Shown one piece after another: positions 33,902 to 43,406 of a stretch of 64,000 bases of DNA; the first letter of the stretch is position 1; every line of letters begins with the position of its first letter. This stretch comes from CAZAPO01 sp044841755 (lineage in GTDB: Bacteria; Bacteroidota; Bacteroidia; Flavobacteriales; Flavobacteriaceae): positions 1-64,000 of the forward strand of contig JAXOFM010000001.1 in NCBI GenBank assembly GCA_044841755.1. Reading direction: 5' to 3'. Both the position numbers and the translations under genes were made by a program. The notes under the pieces were generated by a model. That model was not told the DNA's origin, searched no databases, and was given only the letters and a program-made list of their open reading frames with translations.

Positions 33902-35017
33902 ATGAAGTACTACATTATTGCAGGAGAAGCTTCGGGTGATCTTCATGGTTCAAACTTTATGAAATCACTTTTACAACAAGATCTGAATGCCGAATTCAGA
34001 TTTTGGGGAGGTGATCTTATGCAAAATGTGGGTGGTACCCTTGTAAAGCACTATCGTGATTTGGCTTTTATGGGTTTTGTAGAGGTTTTAATGAATATTA
34101 GGACCATTGCAAAAAATCTCTCCTTTTGCAAAAAGGATATTGAAAATTTCAATCCTGATGTAATTATTTTTATAGATTACCCTGGGTTTAACTTACGTAT
34201 TGCAAAATGGGCAAAAATTAAAGGATATAAAACTCACTATTATATCTCACCTCAAATTTGGGCTTGGAAAGAAGGTAGAATAAAAGATATCAAAAGAGAC
34301 GTAGACAAAATGTATGTGATCTTACCTTTTGAAAAACCCTTCTATGAAGACAAGCATGATTTTCCAGTAGATTTTGTTGGACATCCCTTAATTGATGCTA
34401 TAGCAGATAGAAACCAAATAGATGAAAACGATTTTAGAACACAGCATAAGTTAAACGATAAACCAATTATTGCCCTATTACCAGGAAGCAGGAAGCAGGA
34501 AATAAAGAAAATGCTTTCAATTATGTTGAGCATGGTAAATCACTTCCCAGATTATCAATTTGTTATTGCCGGTGCACCAAGTCAGGATTTTAGTTTTTAT
34601 GAGCAGTTTATTGACAATGCAAATGTGAATTTTGTAAGTAATAAAACTTATGATCTATTGAGTGTTTCTACAGCAGCATTGGTTACTTCTGGCACTGCCA
34701 CCTTAGAAACTGCCCTATTTAAAGTACCGCAAGTTGTGTGTTATAAAGGAAGTTGGATTTCTTATCAGATAGGAAAGCGTTTGGTAAAGCACATTAAATA
34801 TATCTCCCTTGTCAACTTAATAATGGACAAGGAAGTTGTAACTGAACTCATTCAAGACGAGTTAAACCCTAAACGATTGAAAAGAGAGCTTTCAATTATT
34901 CTGGATAAATATGAGCGTACCAAATTTTTTATGAATTACTACGAATTAGAAAAAAAACTTGGTGGCAGAGGTGCAAGTGAAAAAGTTGCACAATTGATCT
35001 ATAATTCATTAAATTAG
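33902..35017 (+). CDS. lpxB: Lipid-A-disaccharide synthase
   Basis: LpxB condenses UDP-2,3-diacylglucosamine with lipid X to form the disaccharide core of lipid A. The 371-residue glycosyltransferase has the opening YIIAGEASGDLHGSNFM. Next come WGGDLMQNVGGTLVKHYRDLAFMGF, the IDYPGFNLRIAKWAK block and YYISPQIWAWKEGR. ALLPGSRKQEIKKMLSIM and the nucleotide-binding SGTATLETALF complete the family signature. It acts on the cytoplasmic face of the inner membrane. Its position after surE and the small membrane protein gene suggests one operon with the following NlpC/P60 and comEC genes. Confidence 0.97.
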   Translation: MKYYIIAGEASGDLHGSNFMKSLLQQDLNAEFRFWGGDLMQNVGGTLVKHYRDLAFMGFVEVLMNIRTIAKNLSFCKKDIENFNPDVIIFIDYPGFNLRIAKWAKIKGYKTHYYISPQIWAWKEGRIKDIKRDVDKMYVILPFEKPFYEDKHDFPVDFVGHPLIDAIADRNQIDENDFRTQHKLNDKPIIALLPGSRKQEIKKMLSIMLSMVNHFPDYQFVIAGAPSQDFSFYEQFIDNANVNFVSNKTYDLLSVSTAALVTSGTATLETALFKVPQVVCYKGSWISYQIGKRLVKHIKYISLVNLIMDKEVVTELIQDELNPKRLKRELSIILDKYERTKFFMNYYELEKKLGGRGASEKVAQLIYNSLN

Positions 35018-35037
35018 CATAAATCACCTACAGATTT

Positions 35038-35529
35038 ATGCGATTATTGCCCTTATTTTTAGTCCTCGTATTATGCTTTGCTTCCTGTAAATCATCAAAA
35101 TTAAATTCAAAGAAGAATTCTATTACGGTTGAAGATAGAGTTACCACAACAGTTGATAGAGTTATTGATAATGCTCTATATTTTCAAGGAACTAAATATA
35201 AGTATGGTGGCACTACTGAAAAGGGTATGGATTGTTCAGGATTGATATATGTTGCCTTCAAAAGTGAAAATATAATGTTACCAAGAGTCTCTAGAGTAAT
35301 GGCTACCAAAGGAAATCGCATAAAACTAAGTGACGTTAAGAAAGGTGATCTAATATTTTTTAAGACCAAAAAGAAAAGTGGCGCTATTAACCATGTTGGC
35401 TTGGTTGTAAACACTAGTAAAAGCAATATTGAATTTATCCATTCCACAACAAGTAAAGGCGTTATAACTTCTTCATTATCTGAAAGCTACTGGAAAAACG
35501 CCTATAGGGAAGCACGTCGTATTCTGTAA
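35038..35529 (+). CDS. NlpC/P60 (C40) peptidase lipoprotein
   Basis: The 163-residue lipoprotein has lipid Cys at 17 (LCFASC). After a short linker, the C40 domain holds the catalytic C66 (KGMDCSGLIY), H119 (INHVGLVV) and the third polar residue H135 (EFIHST). YGGTT before the Cys and PRVSR after it are usual features. It is predicted to cleave peptide stems of peptidoglycan between D-glutamate and the diamino acid. The gene is 20 bp after lpxB and 21 bp before comEC, so probably in the same transcript. Confidence 0.94.
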   Translation: MRLLPLFLVLVLCFASCKSSKLNSKKNSITVEDRVTTTVDRVIDNALYFQGTKYKYGGTTEKGMDCSGLIYVAFKSENIMLPRVSRVMATKGNRIKLSDVKKGDLIFFKTKKKSGAINHVGLVVNTSKSNIEFIHSTTSKGVITSSLSESYWKNAYREARRIL

Positions 35530-35550
35530 GTATTTTTGTAACTTACATAT

Positions 35551-37587
35551 ATGAAATTGCTTAATTTTACCATTATTAAGCTTACAATATGTGTGATCAT
35601 AGGTATTCTAATAGGATACAATTTCAACATAGATTTTAGTTTTCTTCTTGCATTAAATAGCATACTGTTAATCACCTTATTTCTTATCAAAATATTTGGG
35701 AAGAGAAAGTTTCATCAAACCGTTTGGTTTGGATTACTAAGCTTTATCACTACCACCTTAATTGGAATATTAGCAGTTACTACTCAAAACCAAAGTAACT
35801 TTAAAGATCACTATACCAAATCATATAACAAAGAGATAGACTCTATTATTCAACTTCAATTTAGGGTAAGAGAGGTTTTAAAACCTGGTAATTATTATGA
35901 TAAATATGTAATTGATATTCTTAAAATTGATAACAAAAAAGTCAAAGGTCTATCACTCTTAAATATTGAAAAAGATTCAACTATCCAAGTACTTAAAGTA
36001 GATGACATTTTAATTACTAAAACAGAGTTCAAAGAACTCATTCCACCACTAAACCCTTACCAATTTGATTATAAAAACTATCTTAAGAAGAAACATATTT
36101 ACCATCAGTTATTTCTATCAAATAAAGAGCTGTTCAAAGTTTCTACAAACAAGCACACAATTTTTGGTCATGCTAGTTTACTAAGAGAATTCATCAACAT
36201 CAAACTTGAGAAATTTAATTTTCACCCTGACCAATTAGCAATTATTAATGCTTTGTTGTTAGGACAACGACAAGATATATCCTCAGAAATTTATAATAGC
36301 TATACACAAGCAGGAGCAATTCATATTTTAGCGGTTTCTGGCTTACATGTTGGAGTGATTTTAATGCTTCTCAATATCTTATTCCGACCTATAGAACTGC
36401 TTAAAAACGGGAAAGTTCTTAAAACAATTTTGATAATAATAATCTTATGGAGTTTTGCAATTATTGCTGGTTTATCAGCTTCGGTCGTAAGAGCGGTTTT
36501 TATGTTTACAATTGTTGCAATCGCAATGAACTTTAAAAGACCTACTAACATTTATAACACCTTAGCAATTTCGTTGTTCTTTTTACTTCTAATTAAACCA
36601 ACATTTCTATTTGATGTAGGCTTTCAATTAAGTTATTTAGCTGTATTTGCAATTGTTACATTTCACCCAATTATTTCAAAGCTTTGGTTGCCTTCAAATA
36701 AGGCATTTAAATTTATATGGAATATTTTTGTAGTAACCATTTCAGCTCAATTTGGTATTATTCCAATTAGTCTATTTTACTTTCATCAATTTCCTGGATT
36801 ATTCTTTATCTCTAATCTGGTTATTATTCCTTTTTTGGGGATTATTCTAGGGCTAGGAATATTAGTTTTTGTTTTAGCCAGCATTAATTTATTACCTCAA
36901 GTTTTAGCTTCACTCTTTGCAAAGACTATTGGTAAAATGAACACTTTTGTAGCTTGGGTTGCAGATAAAGAAGCTTTTCTATTTAAACATATTTCTTTTG
37001 ATCTTCATCATGTCATCATTAGTTACCTTTTCATCGCTTTAGCGCTATATACTTACTATAGAAGAAGCTTTCAATCAGTAATCACTTTACTGTTTTCTAT
37101 ATTAGTTTGCCAAGGCTTTCTAATTACAATGAAAACTAAAAGTAATAATGAATTTATAGTTTTTCATAAATCTAGACATACTATTATTGGTCATAAACAA
37201 CAAGAAAAATTAGCTCTATATGTAGACAAAAAAGATAGTATATTATTATCTGAAAAGCTTATAACAAATTATACTATTGGTAAAGACGTGACCGTAAATA
37301 AAACTGATACTATTCCTTCTGTTTTTGAATTTCATAACAGAAAACTTTTAGTGATTGACAGTCTAGGTATTTACAGCGTAAAATCGTTTAAACCTGACAT
37401 CGTTCTACTCAGAAACTCTCCTAAGTTTAATTTAGTTAGGGTTATAGATTCTTTACAACCTCATCTAATTATATGTGATGGCAGCAATTATAAAAGCTAT
37501 CAAGATCGTTGGCGAGTAACTTGCGAGCATAAAAAAATCCCTTTTCACCAAACCAGCAAAAAGGGAGCTTTTCTATTTAGATATTGA
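35551..37587 (+). CDS. comEC: ComEC/Rec2-type DNA-uptake channel protein without beta-lactamase domain
   Basis: The 678-residue integral membrane protein has N-terminal transmembrane helices followed by an OB-like DUF4131 region (about 75-200). The competence domain (about 215-500) has FRPIELL and the signature GAIHILAVSGLHVGVI. ASVVRAVFMFTIV and DVGFQLSYLAVFAIV follow. The C-terminal region (from about 520) is a short domain with no HxHxDH metal motif, so the metallo-beta-lactamase-like nuclease part of Bacillus ComEC is lacking, as in other Bacteroidota members to my knowledge. It should form the inner-membrane pore for single-stranded DNA import. A terminator for the opposing gene overlaps its end. 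Confidence 0.9.
   Translation: MKLLNFTIIKLTICVIIGILIGYNFNIDFSFLLALNSILLITLFLIKIFGKRKFHQTVWFGLLSFITTTLIGILAVTTQNQSNFKDHYTKSYNKEIDSIIQLQFRVREVLKPGNYYDKYVIDILKIDNKKVKGLSLLNIEKDSTIQVLKVDDILITKTEFKELIPPLNPYQFDYKNYLKKKHIYHQLFLSNKELFKVSTNKHTIFGHASLLREFINIKLEKFNFHPDQLAIINALLLGQRQDISSEIYNSYTQAGAIHILAVSGLHVGVILMLLNILFRPIELLKNGKVLKTILIIIILWSFAIIAGLSASVVRAVFMFTIVAIAMNFKRPTNIYNTLAISLFFLLLIKPTFLFDVGFQLSYLAVFAIVTFHPIISKLWLPSNKAFKFIWNIFVVTISAQFGIIPISLFYFHQFPGLFFISNLVIIPFLGIILGLGILVFVLASINLLPQVLASLFAKTIGKMNTFVAWVADKEAFLFKHISFDLHHVIISYLFIALALYTYYRRSFQSVITLLFSILVCQGFLITMKTKSNNEFIVFHKSRHTIIGHKQQEKLALYVDKKDSILLSEKLITNYTIGKDVTVNKTDTIPSVFEFHNRKLLVIDSLGIYSVKSFKPDIVLLRNSPKFNLVRVIDSLQPHLIICDGSNYKSYQDRWRVTCEHKKIPFHQTSKKGAFLFRY
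37531..37566 (-). terminator. Terminator of the 37590 lipoprotein gene, inside the comEC end
   Basis: On the minus strand TCCCTTTT (37566-37559) and AAAAGGGA (37545-37538) form an 8-bp stem with a 13-nt loop, and seven T follow (37537-37531). The element is encoded in the last 20 codons of comEC, opposite to its reading direction. Confidence 0.5.
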
Positions 37588-37589
37588 AT

Positions 37590-38069
37590 TTAGTTATCTT
37601 CTATTTTGATATAATTTTCGGAAAATACTCTATGTCCTTCAGGGTCTAATTGAATTTGACTAAAAGTACTTTTATCAAAAATTAATTCAAAATTAAAAAC
37701 ACGCATGGTATCTATTACTTTCAACATTGCTACTGACCCATAATCTAAGACTTCTGTTAAAGTGGAATCTGTTATAGAATACGAACCATAACCAAAGTAA
37801 TCAATTTGATCCGCAGGAGCTCTTCTGCTCCACATAACCTTTCCATCAAGGTACATTTTAACCTGTCTGTTTTCAACATTATTTACAACAGTATCTTTAA
37901 CAACCTCATCTTCGTAGTTATAGAAGCTAACTAGTTCCCAAACACCATCCAAACTCGGAGATTCAATAATTTCAGGTTCTATAACAACTGTTTCGTCCTG
38001 AGAATCGTTTTTTTCTTTACACGAAACAAACGCAAGAAAAAACACTAAAATGAAGAATACTTTTTTCAT
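37590..38069 (-). CDS. Lipoprotein of unknown function
   Basis: The 159-residue product (from the second in-frame ATG, where the signal starts cleanly as MKKVFFILVF) has lipid Cys at 18 (AFVSC). The mature domain, SLDGVWELVSFYNYEDEVVKD, with later strands QVKMYLDGKVMWSRR and ADQIDYFGYGSYSITDSTLTEV, looks like a small lipocalin-like or META-type beta barrel. No family can be named with confidence. The gene is tail to tail with comEC (2 bp between stop codons) and follows the thioredoxin-fold gene by 65 bp on the same strand, so the two may be co-transcribed. Confidence 0.75.
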   Translation of the reverse strand: MKKVFFILVFFLAFVSCKEKNDSQDETVVIEPEIIESPSLDGVWELVSFYNYEDEVVKDTVVNNVENRQVKMYLDGKVMWSRRAPADQIDYFGYGSYSITDSTLTEVLDYGSVAMLKVIDTMRVFNFELIFDKSTFSQIQLDPEGHRVFSENYIKIEDN

Positions 38070-38133
38070 GATTGGCATAAATTGATGGTTTCACATCCTT
38101 CAATTTACGTCTTTTTCATGATATTTTTAAGTT

Positions 38134-38679
38134 TTATCCTTGAAACTCAGCTTTAAAAGCTTTGTAATATTCGTTAAACTGTTCTTGAGATTTTATATCC
38201 TTATGCTCGTCATTCCCGAACATTTTTAAATACAGTTCTAACTTTTGCGGAGTTTGAAATCCACGTAATGGAACCAAAACATCTAAACTTTCATCCAAAA
38301 ATACTATGGTAGGATATGCTTGAATTCTAAAAAACCTAGACAGTTCGTGAGCGCTATTACGCTTAAATTCTTTTGCTGGATCATAATTAGGGTTTGTAAA
38401 AACCTTTCCTTTAAACGTTACCTTTGCGTTACCTTCTGCATTGAACTTTACCGCATAATAGTTTTCATTCACATAATTGGCTACGTCTGTATTTTGGAAA
38501 GTACGTTTATCTAAAATTTTACATGGACCACACCAATTGGTATACATATCAATCATAATCTTTTTTGGGTTAGCCTTTTGAAGTTCTACTGCTTCTTCAA
38601 GCGATACCCAATTTATTTGTTGAGCCGAAATTGCATTGATTGTAAATACCAATGCTAATAGTACAAGTGTCTTTTTCAT
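38134..38679 (-). CDS. Periplasmic thioredoxin-fold protein
   Basis: The 181-residue product has a signal peptide ending near ISAQ (residue 20). The thioredoxin domain carries the CxxC active site C50-G-P-C53 (TNWCGPCKILDKRTF) and the cis-Pro loop (AYPTIVFLDESL). The region PKEFKRNSAHELSRFF between them is longer than in classical thioredoxin and fits the thioredoxin_7/DsbD gamma-like family. A C-terminal helical tail (QEQFNEYYKAF) follows. It may reduce or oxidise disulfides of envelope proteins. It stands downstream of a POT transporter gene, separated by an intrinsic terminator, so it has its own promoter. Confidence 0.88.
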   Translation of the reverse strand: MKKTLVLLALVFTINAISAQQINWVSLEEAVELQKANPKKIMIDMYTNWCGPCKILDKRTFQNTDVANYVNENYYAVKFNAEGNAKVTFKGKVFTNPNYDPAKEFKRNSAHELSRFFRIQAYPTIVFLDESLDVLVPLRGFQTPQKLELYLKMFGNDEHKDIKSQEQFNEYYKAFKAEFQG

Positions 38680-38716
38680 AATTCGATTTGTTGCAAATTG
38701 GACCTCTAACTTACAA

Positions 38717-38742
38717 AAAACGCTCCCAAATAGGAGCGTTTT
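38717..38742 (-). terminator. Terminator of the first POT transporter gene
   Basis: AAAACGCTCC and GGAGCGTTTT form a 10-bp stem with a six-base loop. The T-run is on the minus strand toward 38711, matching the direction of the transporter gene that ends at 38768. Confidence 0.8.
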
Positions 38743-38767
38743 ACGTTTATTTTAACGATTTTATCGA

Positions 38768-40321
38768 TTATTTGATGCCATGCATCATTTTTTTCATTAA
38801 CGGATTGAGAATCAATAATATTACTCCAGCTGCAGCTGGTATAAGCATAAATATCAAGAAAAAAGTTGACATTGAATATTTTTCAACAATCACATCTATA
38901 TAACTTCCTACAAACTGTGCTAAATAATTCCCTGCTGCAATAGCCAAGTACCAAACACCAAACATTACTCCAATCTTTTTTGGAGGGACTAGTTTAGATA
39001 CATAAGACAGTCCTACAGGTGATAAAGACAACTCACCCATTGTATGAAGCAAGTATGCCAATACCAACCAGATCATGCTAACAGATGCTGTTTTCGCTCC
39101 TTGTGGTATTGATGAAGACCCATAAGATAATGCTGCAAAACCTAAACCTAGTAGCAATAAACCAATAGCAAATTTAACTGCAGCAGAAGGATTGTATTTA
39201 CTCTCCCATATTTTCGAGAATAATGGTGCCAGTGTTATAATAAATAGTGAATTCAAAATTAAAAACCATGAAGCTTCAATTTCTGCACTTTCCTTTGGTA
39301 AGATCACAGATAGTTTCCAAAAGACAAATCCCCAGATACTTAAAAAACTAATAGCCAGAACAATGTTAGAGAGTGTGATTTTTTTAATTGTTTGGCCAAA
39401 AAGCTTTATTAAAACCCAACTAATAATTCCTAGAGGAACAACAGAAATAATTGTATCTACTATCTTAAAAATTAACGCAGAATTGCCCTCTAAAGTTCTT
39501 TGAGTATAATCTCTTGCAAAAATTGTCATGGAACCACTAGCTTGTTCAAAAGCAGCCCAAAAGAATACCACAAAAAAGGCAAGAATACCAACAACAATAT
39601 ATCTATCTCTTTGAACATTCGCTGGAATCTTCTCCTCCTCTAAAGTTTCAATATTTCCATCAACTGCATCAGAAAGATCTACTTTTTTAGATGGTTGTTT
39701 ACCAACTCCCTCAAAAATGCTTCTACCAAACCAAAATTGCAAGGTCCCTAAAAGCATAAAAATTCCTGCTAAACCAAATCCCCAAGAATAGCTTAGATTG
39801 CTTGCTAAAAATCCGCACAACAATACACCCAAGAACCCACCAGAATTTACTCCCATATAAAAAATGGTAAACGCACCATCTTTACGTTCTGGATACTTAT
39901 CGTACAATCCACTTACTACTGAAGTTACGTTTGGCTTAAATAAACCATTTCCTGCAATAAGTAATCCAACACCTATATAGAACATAAACTCAGTTTCAAA
40001 AGCCAAGGATGCATGTCCTAAAGTCATTAAAAATGCCCCTAAGGCTACGGCTTTTTGATAGCCTGTAAACTTATCAGCAATCCAACCTCCAATAAGTGGA
40101 GTTATATAAACTGAAGTAGTATAAATACCCAATAAACCCAAAGCTCTCTCATTACTCCATTCCCAACCACCTTCAACAAAAGGTGCTGTTAAGAATAAAA
40201 CAAATATGGCGCGCATTCCATAGTATGAAAAGCGTTCCCACATTTCTGTAAAGAATAAAACAAATAAGGCTGGTTTATGACCTAGTAAACTAAATTCGCT
40301 ATTAGTAGCTGTTGTAGACAT
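38768..40321 (-). CDS. POT-family proton-coupled peptide transporter
   Basis: The 517-residue inner-membrane protein has about 12-14 transmembrane helices. The POT signature at helix 1 (FFTEMWERFSYYGMRAIFVLF, with ExxER) binds protons and peptide. The second signature FTIFYMGVNSGGFLG is in helix 5. Helix 4 GNGLFKPNVTSVVSGLY and the C-terminal LLHTMGELSLSPVGLSYVSKL complete the family pattern. It imports di- and tripeptides. A paralogue of similar size lies just upstream on the same strand, but a hairpin terminator between them suggests separate transcripts. Substrate range cannot be read from the sequence. Confidence 0.95.
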   Translation of the reverse strand: MSTTATNSEFSLLGHKPALFVLFFTEMWERFSYYGMRAIFVLFLTAPFVEGGWEWSNERALGLLGIYTTSVYITPLIGGWIADKFTGYQKAVALGAFLMTLGHASLAFETEFMFYIGVGLLIAGNGLFKPNVTSVVSGLYDKYPERKDGAFTIFYMGVNSGGFLGVLLCGFLASNLSYSWGFGLAGIFMLLGTLQFWFGRSIFEGVGKQPSKKVDLSDAVDGNIETLEEEKIPANVQRDRYIVVGILAFFVVFFWAAFEQASGSMTIFARDYTQRTLEGNSALIFKIVDTIISVVPLGIISWVLIKLFGQTIKKITLSNIVLAISFLSIWGFVFWKLSVILPKESAEIEASWFLILNSLFIITLAPLFSKIWESKYNPSAAVKFAIGLLLLGLGFAALSYGSSSIPQGAKTASVSMIWLVLAYLLHTMGELSLSPVGLSYVSKLVPPKKIGVMFGVWYLAIAAGNYLAQFVGSYIDVIVEKYSMSTFFLIFMLIPAAAGVILLILNPLMKKMMHGIK

Positions 40322-40340
40322 AACTATATTTTTAGATATG

Positions 40341-40370
40341 AAAAAGCCTTGTAAATATTTACAAGGCTTT
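40341..40370 (-). terminator. Palindromic terminator between the POT genes
   Basis: AAAGCCTTGTAAAT and ATTTACAAGGCTTT are exact complements, giving a long stem. The run of T after it on the minus strand (40345-40341) ends the upstream POT gene that stops at 40388. Confidence 0.8.
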
Positions 40371-40387
40371 AATTAATATTTTAGATT

Positions 40388-41935
40388 TTATTGATCTGCT
40401 AACTCGAAACCTTCTGTTTCATCATTTTTAGTTCCTTCTAACTCTTCAGCTCCATGAGTTAATCGCTTTAGAGGTTTCTTAATTGCAATTACTAACAATG
40501 CAAATATTGTACAGAATATAGCAATTCCAGTAAATATGGTAAATTCACCAAACTCAGAAGCAGATTCACCAAGTAATCCTGCAACTTTATTACCTAATCC
40601 AGTTGCAGCAAAATAAGCTCCCATCATAAAAGCCATCCAACGTTCAGGAGCTAACTTTGTGATAAAAGATAGTGCCACTGGAGAAGCGCATAACTCACCT
40701 AAAGTATGGAATAAATATGCTAATACTAACCAATACATAGCTGAAGAACCAGTACTTTCATATTCCATTGAAGCTGCAGACATGAAGAAGAATCCCCACC
40801 CCATAATTAACACTCCAATTGCCATTTTAAATAGTGAAGATGACTCTTTTCCTCTGTTTTTCCACCAAACCCAAAAACTTCCAACTATTGTTGCGAAGAT
40901 TAAGATAAAGATTGCATTTACAGATTGAAACCAACTTGCAGGAACCATGAAACTACCTAAAGAAAGATCTGTTTTTTGCGCTGCATACACATTCATTAAT
41001 CCTCCTGCTTGCTCAAATGCTCCCCAGAAAATTATAATAATCAAGAAAGATAAGTAGGTAACAAGTATTCTATCTTTTTCAACCTTATTTCCATCATTAT
41101 AAACCACAATACCAACACCAACAGCAAAAGCTAATCCTATAACCAACAGACCATAGGACCATGAACCTCCTATGAACCAAATTGCTAAACCTGCCAACGC
41201 AGTAATTGTAAATCCAATTATTGAATTTGTATGCTTAAATATCGCCGTTAACAAGTTACTACTCTCACTCTTCTCTTCTTCAGATCTTGTATCAACTACA
41301 AGATTACCTACATGCTTAAGGTATTTTTGCCCATACCAATAGGTTAATTGCCCTAATGCCATACCTATTCCAGCAAGTCCAAATCCATAGTGCCACCCTA
41401 TATTCTCACCAACATAACCAACAACTAAAGCAGCTGTTGCTGCTCCTAAGTTAATTCCCATATAGAAGATATAGAATCCCATATCTCTCTTATTCTGCTC
41501 ATTCTTAGGATATAAACCTCCAACCATAGTAGAGATGTTTGGCTTCAACATACCAACACCCATTACAATAAGTATTAATCCAGTGTAAAATGCCCACATT
41601 TGCTCTATTGCAAGAACACTATGTCCAGCAACTAGCAGCAATCCTCCAACAAATACTGACTTTCTCTGCCCGAGTAATTTATCCGCAATTATTCCTCCCG
41701 GAATTGATGCTACATAAACAAACATGGTGTACCAACCATATAAAGCTATTGCACTATCATTTGCCCATCCTAAACCTGGGTTATCGGCAGCAGTTTCTGC
41801 CACTAAGTAGAGTACCAATATTGCACGCATTCCGTAATACGAAAAGCGTTCCCACATTTCAGTTAAGAACAAAATATACAAACCTATTGGGTGCCCAAAT
41901 AGCGTTTTTTGATTGATTGTAGCCGTGTCTGACAT
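40388..41935 (-). CDS. POT-family proton-coupled peptide transporter, paralogue
   Basis: The 515-residue transporter shares the layout of its downstream neighbour. It has the helix-1 signature FLTEMWERFSYYGMRAILVLY, the FYIFYMGINLGAATA block, and MLKPNISTMVGGLYP. The C-terminal LFHTLGELCASPVALSFITKL block is also present. A long hydrophilic loop (about 220-245, LVVDTRSEEEKSESS) separates the two halves. The C-terminus is longer and acidic (EELEGTKNDETEGFELADQ). It is divergent from the HMG-CoA reductase gene. Tandem copies suggest heavy use of peptides as nutrients, consistent with the many exported peptidases in the window (inference). Confidence 0.95.
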   Translation of the reverse strand: MSDTATINQKTLFGHPIGLYILFLTEMWERFSYYGMRAILVLYLVAETAADNPGLGWANDSAIALYGWYTMFVYVASIPGGIIADKLLGQRKSVFVGGLLLVAGHSVLAIEQMWAFYTGLILIVMGVGMLKPNISTMVGGLYPKNEQNKRDMGFYIFYMGINLGAATAALVVGYVGENIGWHYGFGLAGIGMALGQLTYWYGQKYLKHVGNLVVDTRSEEEKSESSNLLTAIFKHTNSIIGFTITALAGLAIWFIGGSWSYGLLVIGLAFAVGVGIVVYNDGNKVEKDRILVTYLSFLIIIIFWGAFEQAGGLMNVYAAQKTDLSLGSFMVPASWFQSVNAIFILIFATIVGSFWVWWKNRGKESSSLFKMAIGVLIMGWGFFFMSAASMEYESTGSSAMYWLVLAYLFHTLGELCASPVALSFITKLAPERWMAFMMGAYFAATGLGNKVAGLLGESASEFGEFTIFTGIAIFCTIFALLVIAIKKPLKRLTHGAEELEGTKNDETEGFELADQ

Positions 41936-42063
41936 TTTATAAAAGTTTAGTTAGTTTATCATTTATGTTCTCCAAGTTTACTAAAAATTATGCAAAAAAC
42001 CCTAACTATTAACAGTTAATAAGACAAGTGACTATTAATAGAAAATATTACTTCTAAGAATAG

Positions 42064-42071
42064 TATCTTTG
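42064..42071 (+). promoter_or_regulatory. -7 element upstream of HMG-CoA reductase
   Basis: TATCTTTG fits TAnnTTTG and lies 21 nt before the ATG at 42093. A matching -33 TTTG is not clear. Confidence 0.4.
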
Positions 42072-42092
42072 TAAATCGAATTAAAAATTTAG

Positions 42093-43406
42093 ATGAGCAA
42101 ATCAATTTCCGGGTTTTCAAAACTATCAAAATCAAAAAAAATTGAGTGGATAGTGGACACCTACTTTTCTAATAAAAAAGAAGCAAAAAGTATTCTTCAA
42201 CAGTATTGGAACTCTAACGAGAAACTTCAGCAATTACATGACGAGTTTATCGAAAATACTATTTCCAACTACTACTTACCATTGGGTGTTGCTCCTAATT
42301 TTTTAATTAATGATGAGCTTTATACCATTCCCATGGCAATTGAAGAAAGCTCAGTTGTTGCTGCTGCTAGTAAAGCTGCCAAATTTTGGTTAGATCGTGG
42401 TGGTTTTAAAGCCGAAGTAATTTCTACTAAAAAGATTGGTCAAGTTCACTTTAAATTTAATGGAGATATTTCTTCGCTTAAAAACTTTTTCTCTCAAGTT
42501 AAACCGCAGCTTTTATTGGACGCACAACCAATTACTAAAAACATGAAGACTCGTGGTGGTGGCGTTCTTGATATTGAGTTACGAGATAAAACCAATGAGT
42601 TAAAAAATTACTATCAGCTTCACGTTTCTTTTGAAACATTAGATGCTATGGGTGCAAATTTTATCAATTCTTGTTTAGAGCAATTTGCAACAACTTTTAA
42701 AAGAGAATCTGAAACATTTGAAGGGTTTGGTGCGAATGAGCAAGTTGATATAGTGATGAGTATATTATCCAATTACGTTCCTGAATGTTTAGTTAGAGCT
42801 GAAGTAAGCTGTCACATTGATGAGCTAAATGAAGATAAAAACATTTCAGGTTTAGCTTTTGCTAAAAAGTTTATTGAAGCAGTTAAAATAGCTGAAGTTG
42901 AACCGCATCGCGCTGTAACCCATAACAAAGGCATCATGAATGGTATTGATGCTGTGGTATTAGCAACTGGAAACGATTTTAGAGCTGTTGAAGCAGGAGT
43001 GCATGCTTATGCAGCGAAGAATGGAAATTATACTAGCCTAACTCACGCAACAATAGAGAATGACAGGTTTAAATTTTGGATTGAAATTCCATTAGCATTA
43101 GGAACTGTTGGAGGTTTAACCAAATTACATCCGTTAGTAAAACTCTCATTGGAAATGCTTGGAAATCCTACTGCTAAAGAGTTAATGCAAATAACAGCTG
43201 TAGCTGGATTAGCTCAAAATTTTGCGGCTATACGATCACTAATTACAACTGGGATTCAACAAGGGCATATGAAGATGCATTTAATGAATATTTTAAATCA
43301 GTTTGAAGCAACAGCAAAAGAAAAAGACACGCTGATTGAACACTTTAAGTCTAACGTTGTTACACATAGCGCAGTAGTTGAAGCAATAGAGAATTTAAGG
43401 AAATAA
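42093..43406 (+). CDS. Hydroxymethylglutaryl-CoA reductase (class II)
   Basis: The 437-residue enzyme interconverts HMG-CoA and mevalonate. Conserved blocks are ENTISNYYLPLGVAPNF (substrate loop with Glu), IPMAIEESSVVAAASKAA, then LDAMGANFINSCLEQ with the dinucleotide contacts, then HNKGIMNGIDAVVLATGNDFRAVEAG, and GTVGGLTKLHPLV. The length and sequence are those of class II enzymes, often labelled degradative by annotation pipelines. In Flavobacteriaceae the gene most likely serves isoprenoid biosynthesis, which is supported by the GHMP kinase that overlaps its stop codon (TAATG). No catabolic lyase is adjacent. Confidence 0.95.
   Translation: MSKSISGFSKLSKSKKIEWIVDTYFSNKKEAKSILQQYWNSNEKLQQLHDEFIENTISNYYLPLGVAPNFLINDELYTIPMAIEESSVVAAASKAAKFWLDRGGFKAEVISTKKIGQVHFKFNGDISSLKNFFSQVKPQLLLDAQPITKNMKTRGGGVLDIELRDKTNELKNYYQLHVSFETLDAMGANFINSCLEQFATTFKRESETFEGFGANEQVDIVMSILSNYVPECLVRAEVSCHIDELNEDKNISGLAFAKKFIEAVKIAEVEPHRAVTHNKGIMNGIDAVVLATGNDFRAVEAGVHAYAAKNGNYTSLTHATIENDRFKFWIEIPLALGTVGGLTKLHPLVKLSLEMLGNPTAKELMQITAVAGLAQNFAAIRSLITTGIQQGHMKMHLMNILNQFEATAKEKDTLIEHFKSNVVTHSAVVEAIENLRK

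Noticed and set aside
35551..37587. comEC as a truncated or frame-shifted gene lacking its nuclease domain
   Set aside because: The ORF has a natural end and a coherent short C-terminal domain; lack of the metallo-beta-lactamase part appears usual for Bacteroidota ComEC, so there is no sign of decay.
38768..41935. Recent tandem duplication of POT genes by a mobile element
   Set aside because: The two proteins differ widely outside the family motifs, and no inverted or direct repeats flank them; they are old paralogues.
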